Assembly: GCA_040512755.1 (NCBI GenBank) | Contig: JBEVEP010000260.1 | Coordinates: forward strand, 1-15,774 | DNA: 15,774 bases | Reading direction: 5' to 3' | From: JBEVEP01 sp040512755 | GTDB taxonomy: Bacteria > Pseudomonadota > Alphaproteobacteria > Rhizobiales > Rhizobiaceae | Part shown: positions 8,501 through 15,400 of the stretch, piece by piece | Layout: the number at the start of each line of letters is the position of its first letter | Numbering within the stretch: position 1 is the stretch's first letter | The notes under the pieces: generated by a model | Databases searched by the model: none | What the model saw: only the letters and a program-made list of their open reading frames with translations | What the model was told of the DNA's origin: nothing | Program-made: the position numbers and the translations under genes

Positions 8501-10197
8501 GCTTTGAGTACATCGGAGGTCGCGGTCTGCTGTTCCAGCGCCTCGCCGAGATCGCGCGTACGCGCCTGCACCTCCTCGAAAAGCCGGACATTCTCGATGG
8601 CAATCACAGCCTGATCGGCAAATGTCTGCAGGAGCGCGATCTGGCGGGCAGGAAAGAGACCCGGCTCGGATGCTGCGACGGAGATTGCGCCGATTGCACG
8701 ATTGTTCTTCAGCATCGGAACTGCCGTGACAGAGCGAACACCAATGGAATTGGTCAAATCGGTCAAGCCGTAATCGGGATCCTCGAGCACATCGGCGATC
8801 TGCTCGACCTTGCAATTCATTATCGCCCGTGATGTGACCCCCGTGCGGCCAGGCGGTATTGGATAGGCGCTGTCCAAGGCACGAAAGCCGGCGTCCGAGA
8901 AACCGTGATGAGCTACAAAGTGAATAAGCTCACCATCGAACCTGTAAACGTTTGAAAAGCGGGCGCCGCACAGGCGCGCCGACCTCTCGGCGATCATGTC
9001 GAAAACCGGCTGCAAGTCAGTCGGCGAGCTCGAAATCACGCTGAGGACGTCGTTGGCCGCGGTCTGCTGCTCCAGCGACTCTGTCAGCGCGCGATTGCGA
9101 GCGTGCACTTCCTCGAACAGGCGGACATTCTCGATCGCGATAGCCGCCTGGTCGGCAAACGTCTGGACCAGCTCGATCTGCTTATCGCTGAAGGGCCGGA
9201 GTTCGGTTCGCCGGATAACCAACGCTCCGATCGCCTGTCCGCTGCTCATTAGCGGCGTGGCGGCGGTGGTTCGATGGCCCTGGATCGTGGCCAGAGATTG
9301 GCCGAGAGGAAATTCCTCGCCTGCCGAGGCGAGGTCGTGCACATGCACCGTCTTGCGGTCGATGAAGGCGCGGCCGGTGACCCAGTCGCGTGTGATCGGC
9401 AAAATCGCTCGATCCATATCCAACGGAATGGGACCATAGTGCGCCTTAAGGGCGAGCCCATCCCCCTCTGGAAGCACGATAACGGCATCGTAGGTGTCGC
9501 AGAAGCGTGCGGCGCTTTCGGCGACGACCTGCAGGACCGGCTGGATATCGGTCGGTGAACCAGCGATCACCCGCAGGATCTCCGCCGTTGCTGTCTGCTG
9601 CTCCAGCGACTCCGTCACCTCGCGGTTGCGCGCCTGGATTTCCTCGAAAAGGCGCACGTTCTCAATAGCGATGACAGCCTGATCGGCAAACGTCTTGAGG
9701 AGTTCGATCTGCTTGTCGGTAAAGGGCTTCACCTCCGTATGGCGGATCATGAGGGCCCCGATCGCCTCTCCTTCCCGCAACAATGGAGTGGCAAGAACCG
9801 TGTGGAAGCCGAGCTGAAGGGCCATGCTCCGGCCGGTTGCAAATTCGTCTCCGGCCGCGAGCAGATCGTGGACGTGGACGGGCACTCGATCCAGCACGGC
9901 GCGGCCTGTGACAACGTCGCGCACTACCGGTAGCCCGGCAGCGCTGATCGGGATCGGCCCGTGATGTGCGCCGACGGCCAACCAATCGCCACGCCGCTGA
10001 TAGATCGTTGCGTCATAGGCATTGCAAAGCCGGGCAGCACTTTCGGCGACGGCGTTGAGCACGGGTTGAATGTCCGTGGGAGACGCGGCGATCACGCGCA
10101 GGATCGCGCCGGTCGCCGTCTGCTGTTCACGGGCTTCACTCAGTTCCTTGGTGAGAACCTCAATCCTAGCTTCGAGTTCGCCGTATGGTTCCCGCAT
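5566..10197 (-). CDS. Sensor histidine kinase with seven tandem GAF domains
   Basis: This very long kinase has 1543 residues from the chosen start. Seven GAF units of about 177 residues follow one another (approximate ends 182, 359, 539, 716, 894, 1074 and 1249). Each opens with an EQQTAT..(I/V)L.(V/A)I-type helix and closes with a TFADQAVIAIENVRLFEEV-type helix. A HisKA-like helix pair follows, with phospho-acceptor His1292 (GIAHEIKNPLNF), then a HATPase domain: N-box NLISNG near 1428, RDNGTGI near 1466, and GEGTGLGLS near 1491. No receiver or membrane helix is present, so it is probably cytoplasmic. GAF domains bind small ligands, cofactors or light-absorbing groups; none is evident here. 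ATG at 10197 is preferred over ATG at 10296: AGGA lies just upstream, and the extra 33 codons use CTA, TTT and TTG, unlike the rest. The two downstream receivers are its likely partners. Confidence 0.92.
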   Translation of the reverse strand: MREPYGELEARIEVLTKELSEAREQQTATGAILRVIAASPTDIQPVLNAVAESAARLCNAYDATIYQRRGDWLAVGAHHGPIPISAAGLPVVRDVVTGRAVLDRVPVHVHDLLAAGDEFATGRSMALQLGFHTVLATPLLREGEAIGALMIRHTEVKPFTDKQIELLKTFADQAVIAIENVRLFEEIQARNREVTESLEQQTATAEILRVIAGSPTDIQPVLQVVAESAARFCDTYDAVIVLPEGDGLALKAHYGPIPLDMDRAILPITRDWVTGRAFIDRKTVHVHDLASAGEEFPLGQSLATIQGHRTTAATPLMSSGQAIGALVIRRTELRPFSDKQIELVQTFADQAAIAIENVRLFEEVHARNRALTESLEQQTAANDVLSVISSSPTDLQPVFDMIAERSARLCGARFSNVYRFDGELIHFVAHHGFSDAGFRALDSAYPIPPGRTGVTSRAIMNCKVEQIADVLEDPDYGLTDLTNSIGVRSVTAVPMLKNNRAIGAISVAASEPGLFPARQIALLQTFADQAVIAIENVRLFEEVQARTRDLGEALEQQTATSDVLKAISRSAFDLQPVLQTLVDSAVRLGGADMGAITLREGDTLRFKAGTGPPELLAYERAHPHPLGRGTFQGRAALQGSTIHVPDVFEDAEYERPEAAIVGNFRAILSVPLKRGHETIGVFGMARRTAGPFAQRQIELVETFADQAVIAIENARLFEEVEARTRDLGEALQQQTATADVLKVISRSAFDLQTVLDTLTESAAQLCEADMAGITRQQGEGFYYATNYNLSNDWLEYVKDKRLGPGRGTVVGRALLDRKLVHVVDVLADPEYTFLESTSQVWFRTVLGVPLMREGNPMGVLVLARAKVQPFTEKQIDLIQTFADQAVIAIENARLFEEVQARTRDLEESLAFQKATGEVLEVIGRSASKLQPVLDTIIDIAADLCQADMSVVRLLKDGAMQHVASGTRNDPVVNDHSISHPILRIDRSSVAGRVALEGRTVHIPDVAADTEYTYLGALSGSHVGAALGVPLLHEAKVVGTIILMRKVTGPFSARQIALVETFADQAVIAIENVRLFEEVQARNREISEALEQQTATGAILRVIAASPTDIQPVLQVVAESAARFCDTHDAVIFLAEEGDLVVKAHYGPVPLDFASLPIGDGTLAGRAYAERKAQYVDDLLACGEEFPQSKAMALRYGHRSMAATPLMRDEEAIGVIVIRRFEVRAFSEKQIELLRSFADQAVIAIQNVRLFDEVRAKTRDLEGSLEDLRTAQDRLIQTEKLASLGQLTAGIAHEIKNPLNFVNNFATLSGDLLKEISEALDRAAQDSSTRGEIDELVQMLNSNLGKIVQHGKRADSIVKNMLLHSRSGSGEHRPTSINALVEESLNLAYHGARAETKDFTITLERSLDPDAGEVDLFPQEITRVLLNLISNGFYATRRRGAEANGAYEPVLTASTANLGDRVEIRIRDNGTGILAELKEKMFNPFFTTKPAGEGTGLGLSISHDIVVKQHAGTITVDTNPGEFTEFRIVLPRGAASLAKTGDLP
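6405..10128 (-). repeat. Seven in-frame tandem repeats of about 530 bp encoding GAF domains
   Basis: The end-of-unit motif (gcctgatcggcaaa or a close variant, on the plus strand) recurs near 6480, 7010, 7550, 8080, 8610, 9150 and 9680, a period of roughly 525-545 bp. Units 1, 2 and 7 share SPTDIQPVL...VAESAAR; units 4, 5 and 6 share RSA..LQ.VLDT-type openings; unit 3 is mixed. The junctions are most alike and the domain cores differ, as expected for old domain duplication plus recombination at the linkers. Confidence 0.9.
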
Positions 10198-10201
10198 GTG
10201 G

Positions 10202-10205
10202 TCCT
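10202..10205 (-). promoter_or_regulatory. Ribosome binding site supporting the kinase start at 10197
   Basis: AGGA on the minus strand ends 4 nt before ATG 10197. The spacing is short, but the alternative upstream ATG (10296) has no better site. Confidence 0.4.
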
Positions 10206-10435
10206 GGCCTTCGGTAGCGGCACTGCCCACTAGGTCGAGCAACAAGCATAGGCAGAATAGAACCGAAAAATCTAGACCACCGAAGGTCAGTCCCATTCAT
10301 CTCATAGTCGCGGTGAGGAAGATCGGTAGACAGGCGAGCGTCCGATGAAGGCCGCGAACGTATTCACGCACCGGATATGGCGCGACCACGATATTGGCGT
10401 ACGCGAAAGTTTGACCCAAAAGTGAAGTACAGTTC

Positions 10436-10459
10436 GCGAAGCGTTAACATGCGCTTCGC
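10436..10459 (-). repeat. Perfect 8-bp inverted repeat downstream of the receiver-transporter gene
   Basis: GCGAAGCG (10436-10443) and CGCTTCGC (10452-10459) flank an 8-nt loop that contains GTTAAC at its edge. It begins about 50 nt after the stop at 10510 on the minus strand. A 3' hairpin at this place would fit the end of the module A transcript, but no clear U-run follows, so it is not a textbook terminator. An operator for the kinase operon is the alternative. Confidence 0.4.
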
Positions 10460-10509
10460 ACGCCAATTGCTGTCTTTCATCAGACCAAAGGGCCGCACAT
10501 TGCGCAACT

Positions 10510-12063
10510 TCAAGCGCGCGACGCATCATCCATGAATTCGGCCGGAGGTTCCAGCTCGGCCTCCTGCCTGGGCCCAACGATGGCGAGGCCGAGAACCATG
10601 AGCGCCAATCCGACCCAGTTCCAAAGGGATATCGACTCGCGCAGCAACAAGACACTCCAGGCTATGCCGAAAAACGTGATGGCATACGAGCATTGGCTCG
10701 CGAACACCGAACCTGTCGACTTCGTGAGGATGACGGTCAGCACGCCGCCAACGGTGACGATTCCCGCCATGATCAAGACGACAAACAAAAGCTGAGGGTC
10801 ACTGACAAAGTCACCTGTCCTGGCGAAATCGCCCGTCAACCAAACAATGGGGAAAGTGATAACGGCCGAAATCGCCATGACAATTCCCCAGGTGGCGAAA
10901 AGATCGAGGTAGGCCGGAAGCCGGCTTGCCGTCAGGACATAGTAGAAAGCGTAGACGGCCGGTACGGCGAGCGCTGCCAGGTACCAGACCCAATTTCCAC
11001 CGCCGGATACTCGTTGGCCGCTCAAAACAATAATGCCGACAGCGATCACTCCCAAAAACACGCCAAAAAGGCGCCTGAAATCGGCAGTCTCGAACCCGGT
11101 CGTGGATGCAAATGCGAACACAAGGAAATTGTCCATGACAAGGATCATCGCCACTGTGCTCGCAGGCAGGTTCGCAGTTGCCCAGAACAACAGGACTTCC
11201 GCCAATGAGCCGATCGCGCCAAGGGCGATCAGATAAGGCCAGTCTTTTCGTGCCACTGGTCTAAGCCTGTTTCTGCAAAGCGCGATTCCAATCAGCGTTG
11301 CGCTACCCAGGAGGTTCATCCAGAACGAAAGCGCCCAGGGATGCGCATCGCTGAAGGAGGCAAGCCGTGAAAGGGGCGTGAGGAGTCCATAGAGGGCTCC
11401 AACAGCCAGAAGGATGAACCCGCCGCGAAGCGTTGCAATCCTCGCGCGGAAGGCGCGCTCGCGCTCATATACCTGCTGCGCCATAGACAGGAATACTCTC
11501 GCGAGCTTCCCGAGCGCATCGCCACGGCCTGACACCTCCTGTATGCCAAGCTTCGACGGATTGAAATTTCCGGCCTCCAGAACCGCAGCCGCCTTGGTGA
11601 GCCTGTCGACCTGTCTCAGGTACTCGAGTTCCAGGTCGCGCAGACGCTTCTTCTCGATACCCGCACCGAGCCGCGCTCTGAGAAGAACCGGATTAAAATC
11701 CTTGGGTAAAAAATCTTCGGCGCCCAGCTCGATGCCGCGTACGACGCTGTCCACGTCATCGTCGAGAGACGAAATGACAATGACAGGAATATCCCTCAGG
11801 TTGGCATTGGATTTCATGCTCTGCAGAACGTCAAATCCGGACATATCCGGCATAACGATATCGAGAAGGACGATATCTATATTCCCTCTGGAAAGTTCTT
11901 CGAGTGCCGAAGGTCCATCCTGCTTGCAGATTGCTTCGTGTCCGAGATTCTTGACGGCAAGACTCATCTTCAGAAGGTTGGTCTTGTGATCGTCGACAAT
12001 GAGGACGCGGGCACTACCGTGCCGTCGGCTCTCAGGCATCGTTTGTGGCGCAGCCCGGTTCAT
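10510..12063 (-). CDS. Response regulator receiver fused to an EamA/DMT-family transporter
   Basis: This 517-residue protein combines two normally separate activities. Residues 18-140 form a CheY-like receiver with Asp24/Asp25, phospho-acceptor Asp68 (VLLDIVMPDMSG), Ser98 and Lys121 (LPKDFNP). A charged helical linker follows (about 141-205), including GDALGKLARVFLSMAQQV, which recalls the signalling helices of HAMP-like linkers. From about residue 207 there are ten hydrophobic segments in two sets of five, starting GGFILLAVGALYGLLTPLSRL and ending WVGLALMVLGLAIVG, as in two-repeat EamA (drug/metabolite transporter) carriers. Known EamA carriers export or import small metabolites; the cargo here is unknown. 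ATG 12063 overlaps the Hpt stop (ATGA) and has GGGAG (12072-12076) at 8 nt; ATG 12099 would lengthen the protein by 12 residues. The frame is continuous through the join. Phosphorylation via Hpt probably gates or modulates transport, which is inference. Confidence 0.9.
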   Translation of the reverse strand: MNRAAPQTMPESRRHGSARVLIVDDHKTNLLKMSLAVKNLGHEAICKQDGPSALEELSRGNIDIVLLDIVMPDMSGFDVLQSMKSNANLRDIPVIVISSLDDDVDSVVRGIELGAEDFLPKDFNPVLLRARLGAGIEKKRLRDLELEYLRQVDRLTKAAAVLEAGNFNPSKLGIQEVSGRGDALGKLARVFLSMAQQVYERERAFRARIATLRGGFILLAVGALYGLLTPLSRLASFSDAHPWALSFWMNLLGSATLIGIALCRNRLRPVARKDWPYLIALGAIGSLAEVLLFWATANLPASTVAMILVMDNFLVFAFASTTGFETADFRRLFGVFLGVIAVGIIVLSGQRVSGGGNWVWYLAALAVPAVYAFYYVLTASRLPAYLDLFATWGIVMAISAVITFPIVWLTGDFARTGDFVSDPQLLFVVLIMAGIVTVGGVLTVILTKSTGSVFASQCSYAITFFGIAWSVLLLRESISLWNWVGLALMVLGLAIVGPRQEAELEPPAEFMDDASRA

Positions 12064-12428
12064 CCTGGCCACTCCCCGCGCTTCAAATCCGCCAGACATC
12101 CACCGAGTTCACGCTCGGTGAGGATGTAGGTAGCGGAAATGACATCGACCTGGGCTGCAGCATGGTCAGGCAGCCCTTGCCGGGATAACTTTTCCAGCGT
12201 TTCGCAGAGCACCGAAAGCTGCTTGGCCCCGAAGTCCCGGGCGGTCGATTTCAGGGTGTGAGCTGCCCGGCAAAGGACCGCATTGTCACCCGATTCCGCT
12301 GCCCGCTGCATCTCATCAAGAAGCAAAGGAGCCTGTTCCAGGAAGCTCTCGATAAGTTCGGCGAGGCCCTGGGGGTCCTCGCCGATGAGGTTGAAGAGAT
12401 CGAGGAGAGCTTCGCGGTCAATGCTCAT
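12060..12428 (-). CDS. Histidine phosphotransfer (Hpt) domain protein
   Basis: This 122-residue protein is a stand-alone Hpt module, a four-helix bundle that carries phosphate between receivers. The active site is His57 in CRAAHTLKSTARDFGA, with the family's Lys60 three residues later and a following helix LSVLCETLEKLSRQG. Family members are typically about 100-130 residues, so it is complete. It starts 1 nt after the hybrid kinase stop (TAA, 12430-12432); a ribosome site (GGAG, 12439-12442) lies within the last codons of the kinase. Its own stop overlaps the receiver-transporter start. Lying between a hybrid kinase that lacks its own Hpt and a receiver protein, it is very probably the intermediate that passes phosphate from the kinase receivers to the receiver-transporter. 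The C-terminal ~25 residues are hydrophilic and of no known function. Confidence 0.93.
   Translation of the reverse strand: MSIDREALLDLFNLIGEDPQGLAELIESFLEQAPLLLDEMQRAAESGDNAVLCRAAHTLKSTARDFGAKQLSVLCETLEKLSRQGLPDHAAAQVDVISATYILTERELGGCLADLKRGEWPG
12072..12076 (-). promoter_or_regulatory. Ribosome binding site deciding the start of the receiver-transporter gene
   Basis: GGGAG on the minus strand lies 8 nt before ATG 12063. Together with the ATGA overlap with the Hpt stop, it favours 12063 over the upstream ATG at 12099. Confidence 0.5.
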
Positions 12429-12429
12429 C

Positions 12430-15400
12430 TTAGGAGCGCTCCGCTGTAGCGCCGGACGGTTCCGTTGCAGCGCGTTGGTGAGTCCGCATCACCACGGCCC
12501 TTCTCAGGGAGGCGGCAAGTTCCTCTATCCTCAGAGGTTTACTGACATAGTCATCCATCCCGGCGTCGAGGTAGCGCTCCCTGTCACCGGCCATCGCATT
12601 GGCCGTCAGCGCGACTATGAAGGGCTGGCTCGCCTCATGTGGACCCGAAGCGCGGATCAGCCGAGCGGCCTCGATGCCGTCCATGTCGGGCATTTCGATA
12701 TCCATCAAAATGACGTCGTGTTGGCCGTCGGCATAGGATGCCACTCCCGAACGCCCATCGACTGCCAAATCAGCCCTGTAGCCCAGGCGCTCAAGCACCT
12801 TGGCGCCCAGCAGGCGGTTCGTTGCGTTGTCGTCGACGAGAAGAATGCGAAGCGGAAGCCCTGAGGCCATTGTGCTGGCTATCTCCACCTCTCTCCTGAT
12901 TGCCGGCTTGGCGGCGCGGGCCGTTTGGTCACCGAAGATACCCATCAAGGCACTTAACAGCGGCGAGGGCTTGATCGGCTTGGCAAGCACGGCCGCGAAT
13001 CCGACCGCGTCAATGTCCTTCCTGACGCGGTCTCCAAACGGCACCAACGAACTGAGCAGAATGAGCGGCAGTTCGCCCCGACGTCCAAGGGCACGAATTT
13101 TGTGCGCCAGTTCCATGCCGCTCATTTCAGGCATGTTCATGTCCAGCACGACGGCATCGTATGCCTCATCCGATGCAATGAGACGCAGCGCTTTTGCCGG
13201 CGACTCTATTGCATCGGCAGTCATCCCCCAGGACTGGGCCTGCAGGACAAGGACGCGCCGGTTGGTTGCATTGTCGTCAACGACCAGCAGATGCTTCCCG
13301 GCAAGCTCTACCCTTGTCTGTGAAAGCTTCGCGTATTTCGGCGCTGGCGCTGTGTGCGCGCGAATGGTGAATGAGAATTTGGCACCCTTTCCCTCGACGC
13401 TCTCGACGGAGATATCTCCCCCCATGAGCATGGCAAGGCTTTTGCTGATCGCCAACCCAAGGCCGGATCCACCGTACCGCCGTGTCGTCGAGGCATCGAC
13501 CTGACTGAACGACTTGAACAGCCGGTCCATGCTGTCCCTGGCGATTCCGATGCCGGTATCCCGCACGGAAAACAGCAAGGTACACGGATCGACGGCGTCG
13601 GGCATATCGCCGCTCGAAACATGCGAAACGGAAACGGCTACCTCACCCGTGTCGGTGAACTTTACGGCATTGTTCAGAAGGTTGAGCAGGATTTGCCGCA
13701 ACCGCGTGCTGTCGGCGACAATTCCTTCTGGTGTTCCGGGCTCCACGACATAGCCGAGGTCCAGCCCCTTTTCGGCAGCCTTTGGTGCGATCACGTCGAT
13801 CGCACTTTCGAGGCACTCGCGCAGCTCGAAAGGCTGCGGATCCAGTTCGAGCCTGCCCGCCTCAACCTTGGAGAAATCCAGAATATCATTGATGATGGTA
13901 AGCAATGCCTCGGCACTATTGTTGATGGTTTCGGCGATTTCGCGCTGCTCGTCCTCGAGCCTGGTGGCCAGGAGCAGGTTGCTCATGCCGATGACGCCGT
14001 TCATCGGCGTTCGGATCTCATGGCTCATCGTCGCAAGGAAAGTGCTTTTAGCCTCATTGGCCGCCTCAGCCGTTTCCTCGGCCTGTTTGAGTTCGGTGAT
14101 ATCGGTATAAATCGCGACGGTGCCGCCATCCTCGGTACGGCGCTCGCTGATGCGGATCCATTGACCGCCGGATCGCATCTGCACATGCGGTTCGCCCGGA
14201 CTGCGATGCCGCGCGATTCGGCTTTCAAGCCAAGTCTCCGCCTCGGCGCCGCCGACAGTGATCCGCCCTTCGTCGAGCGCGTTGCGAACGATCTGTTCAA
14301 ACGTCAATCCGGGACGCAGCCGGTCCTCAGCCCCCTCATACATCATGTCGGCGTAGTGCGAATTGTAAATCACGAGGCGGTCATCGGCGTCATAGAGAGC
14401 AAAACCGTCCGAGATGCTCTCTATTGCGTTGGTCAGCCGCTGCTGGCTCTGTCGAACCGCCGCGTCGCGCCGATTGATCTCCTCCGCGAAATGGATGAAG
14501 GCCTTGGCCATTTCCGAGATTTCATCCGACCCCATGGCAAGCGCGGTGGCACTTTCAGCCGATTCTTCGTTGCGCATGGCATGCTGCAATTTTCCGAGAC
14601 GTCGGATGACACGAACTTGTACGTACGCCGCAGTCGCGAGCGCGCCAAACACGCCAAACAAAATGATGGCCCGGAGCAAGCGGCCGCGTGTCGCGATCGC
14701 CGCGCCCTGTGTTTCGTTCTGATCGACGATTTCGCCCCGGACGCTGTCCATCACGGCGCCGGCGCTAGCCGTCATTTCCTCTGCTTTGGTTTGGTTCTCG
14801 GCCAGCAGGTCTCTGATGCCGGCATTTTCCTGAAGGAAACGCTGCTGGTAATGGAATGCGCCCTGATTTCCGAAGAGTGCCGAGCTGAGCCGGTTCTGGA
14901 GTTGCTTTGCCTCGCCACTTACCGAACCTGCACCTGCAGCCCGATCAAAAAGTTTGCTCGCGCGATCCTTCAGTTCCTGGACCTGACTGACGTCCCTTGC
15001 GGTTAGCAGGCCCAGGATCACAGCATCGATAGCGCGGGCCTCTTTCATCCAGTTCGCGAGCGCAGTGTCAGCCTCCGAGGACGCCAAGTCGCTTGCATCG
15101 GAATAAATATCCGACAGCGTTTTGAGCGCGCTTTTCAGACCGTCTTCAGCCGCCGCCCTTGAAAATACTTTCGTCGACAGCGAATCGATGTTCTGGAAGA
15201 GTGCGGCAGAGGTCGCCTCGATCGTTGTGATGCTTCCGGTCTCTCCAACATATTCGGTAAGTTCGTCGACCAGCGATTGGAGTTTGGCCTGCTTTGCGTA
15301 GACGTCCGCGGAGAATTCCATCAGGGACTTTTGATCGAGGCCCTTGGCCAAAAGCTTAGGAGCATAGCCAGCGAGAGCCTCGCTTTCCTGCTGGAGCTTT

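Larger units (their letters stand above)
10198..10509. other. Intergenic region upstream of the GAF kinase operon
   Basis: These 312 bp lie between the stop of the receiver-transporter gene and the chosen kinase start. They are less GC-rich near 10250-10300 than the flanking genes, which fits a promoter or leader. They contain a perfect inverted repeat at 10436-10459. An upstream ATG at 10296 is in frame with the kinase and would add a 33-residue extension with a hydrophobic core (FSVLFCLCLLLDLVG). I could not identify -35/-10 boxes with confidence. Confidence 0.5.

Noticed and set aside
6405..10128. Regularly spaced near-identical sequences, possibly a CRISPR-like or satellite array
   Set aside because: The period is about 530 bp, the copies are in frame, and they match the conserved ends of successive GAF domains. 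They are domain repeats within one gene.
10444..10451. TTAACATG as a half-site for the cell-cycle regulator CtrA
   Set aside because: Only one imperfect half is present, it lies in the loop of an inverted repeat, and no second TTAA half is found at the right spacing.
10510..12063. Receiver and transporter as two separate genes wrongly merged
   Set aside because: The frame runs through without a stop. The linker is a plausible charged helix, and I see no ribosome site plus start codon that clearly marks a second gene at the join. Read errors cannot be fully excluded from sequence alone.
13621..15006. A 461-codon open frame on the plus strand
   Set aside because: It lies wholly antisense to the hybrid kinase, whose domains are unmistakable. 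Its predicted protein shows no family resemblance. Long antisense frames are common in GC-rich coding DNA.
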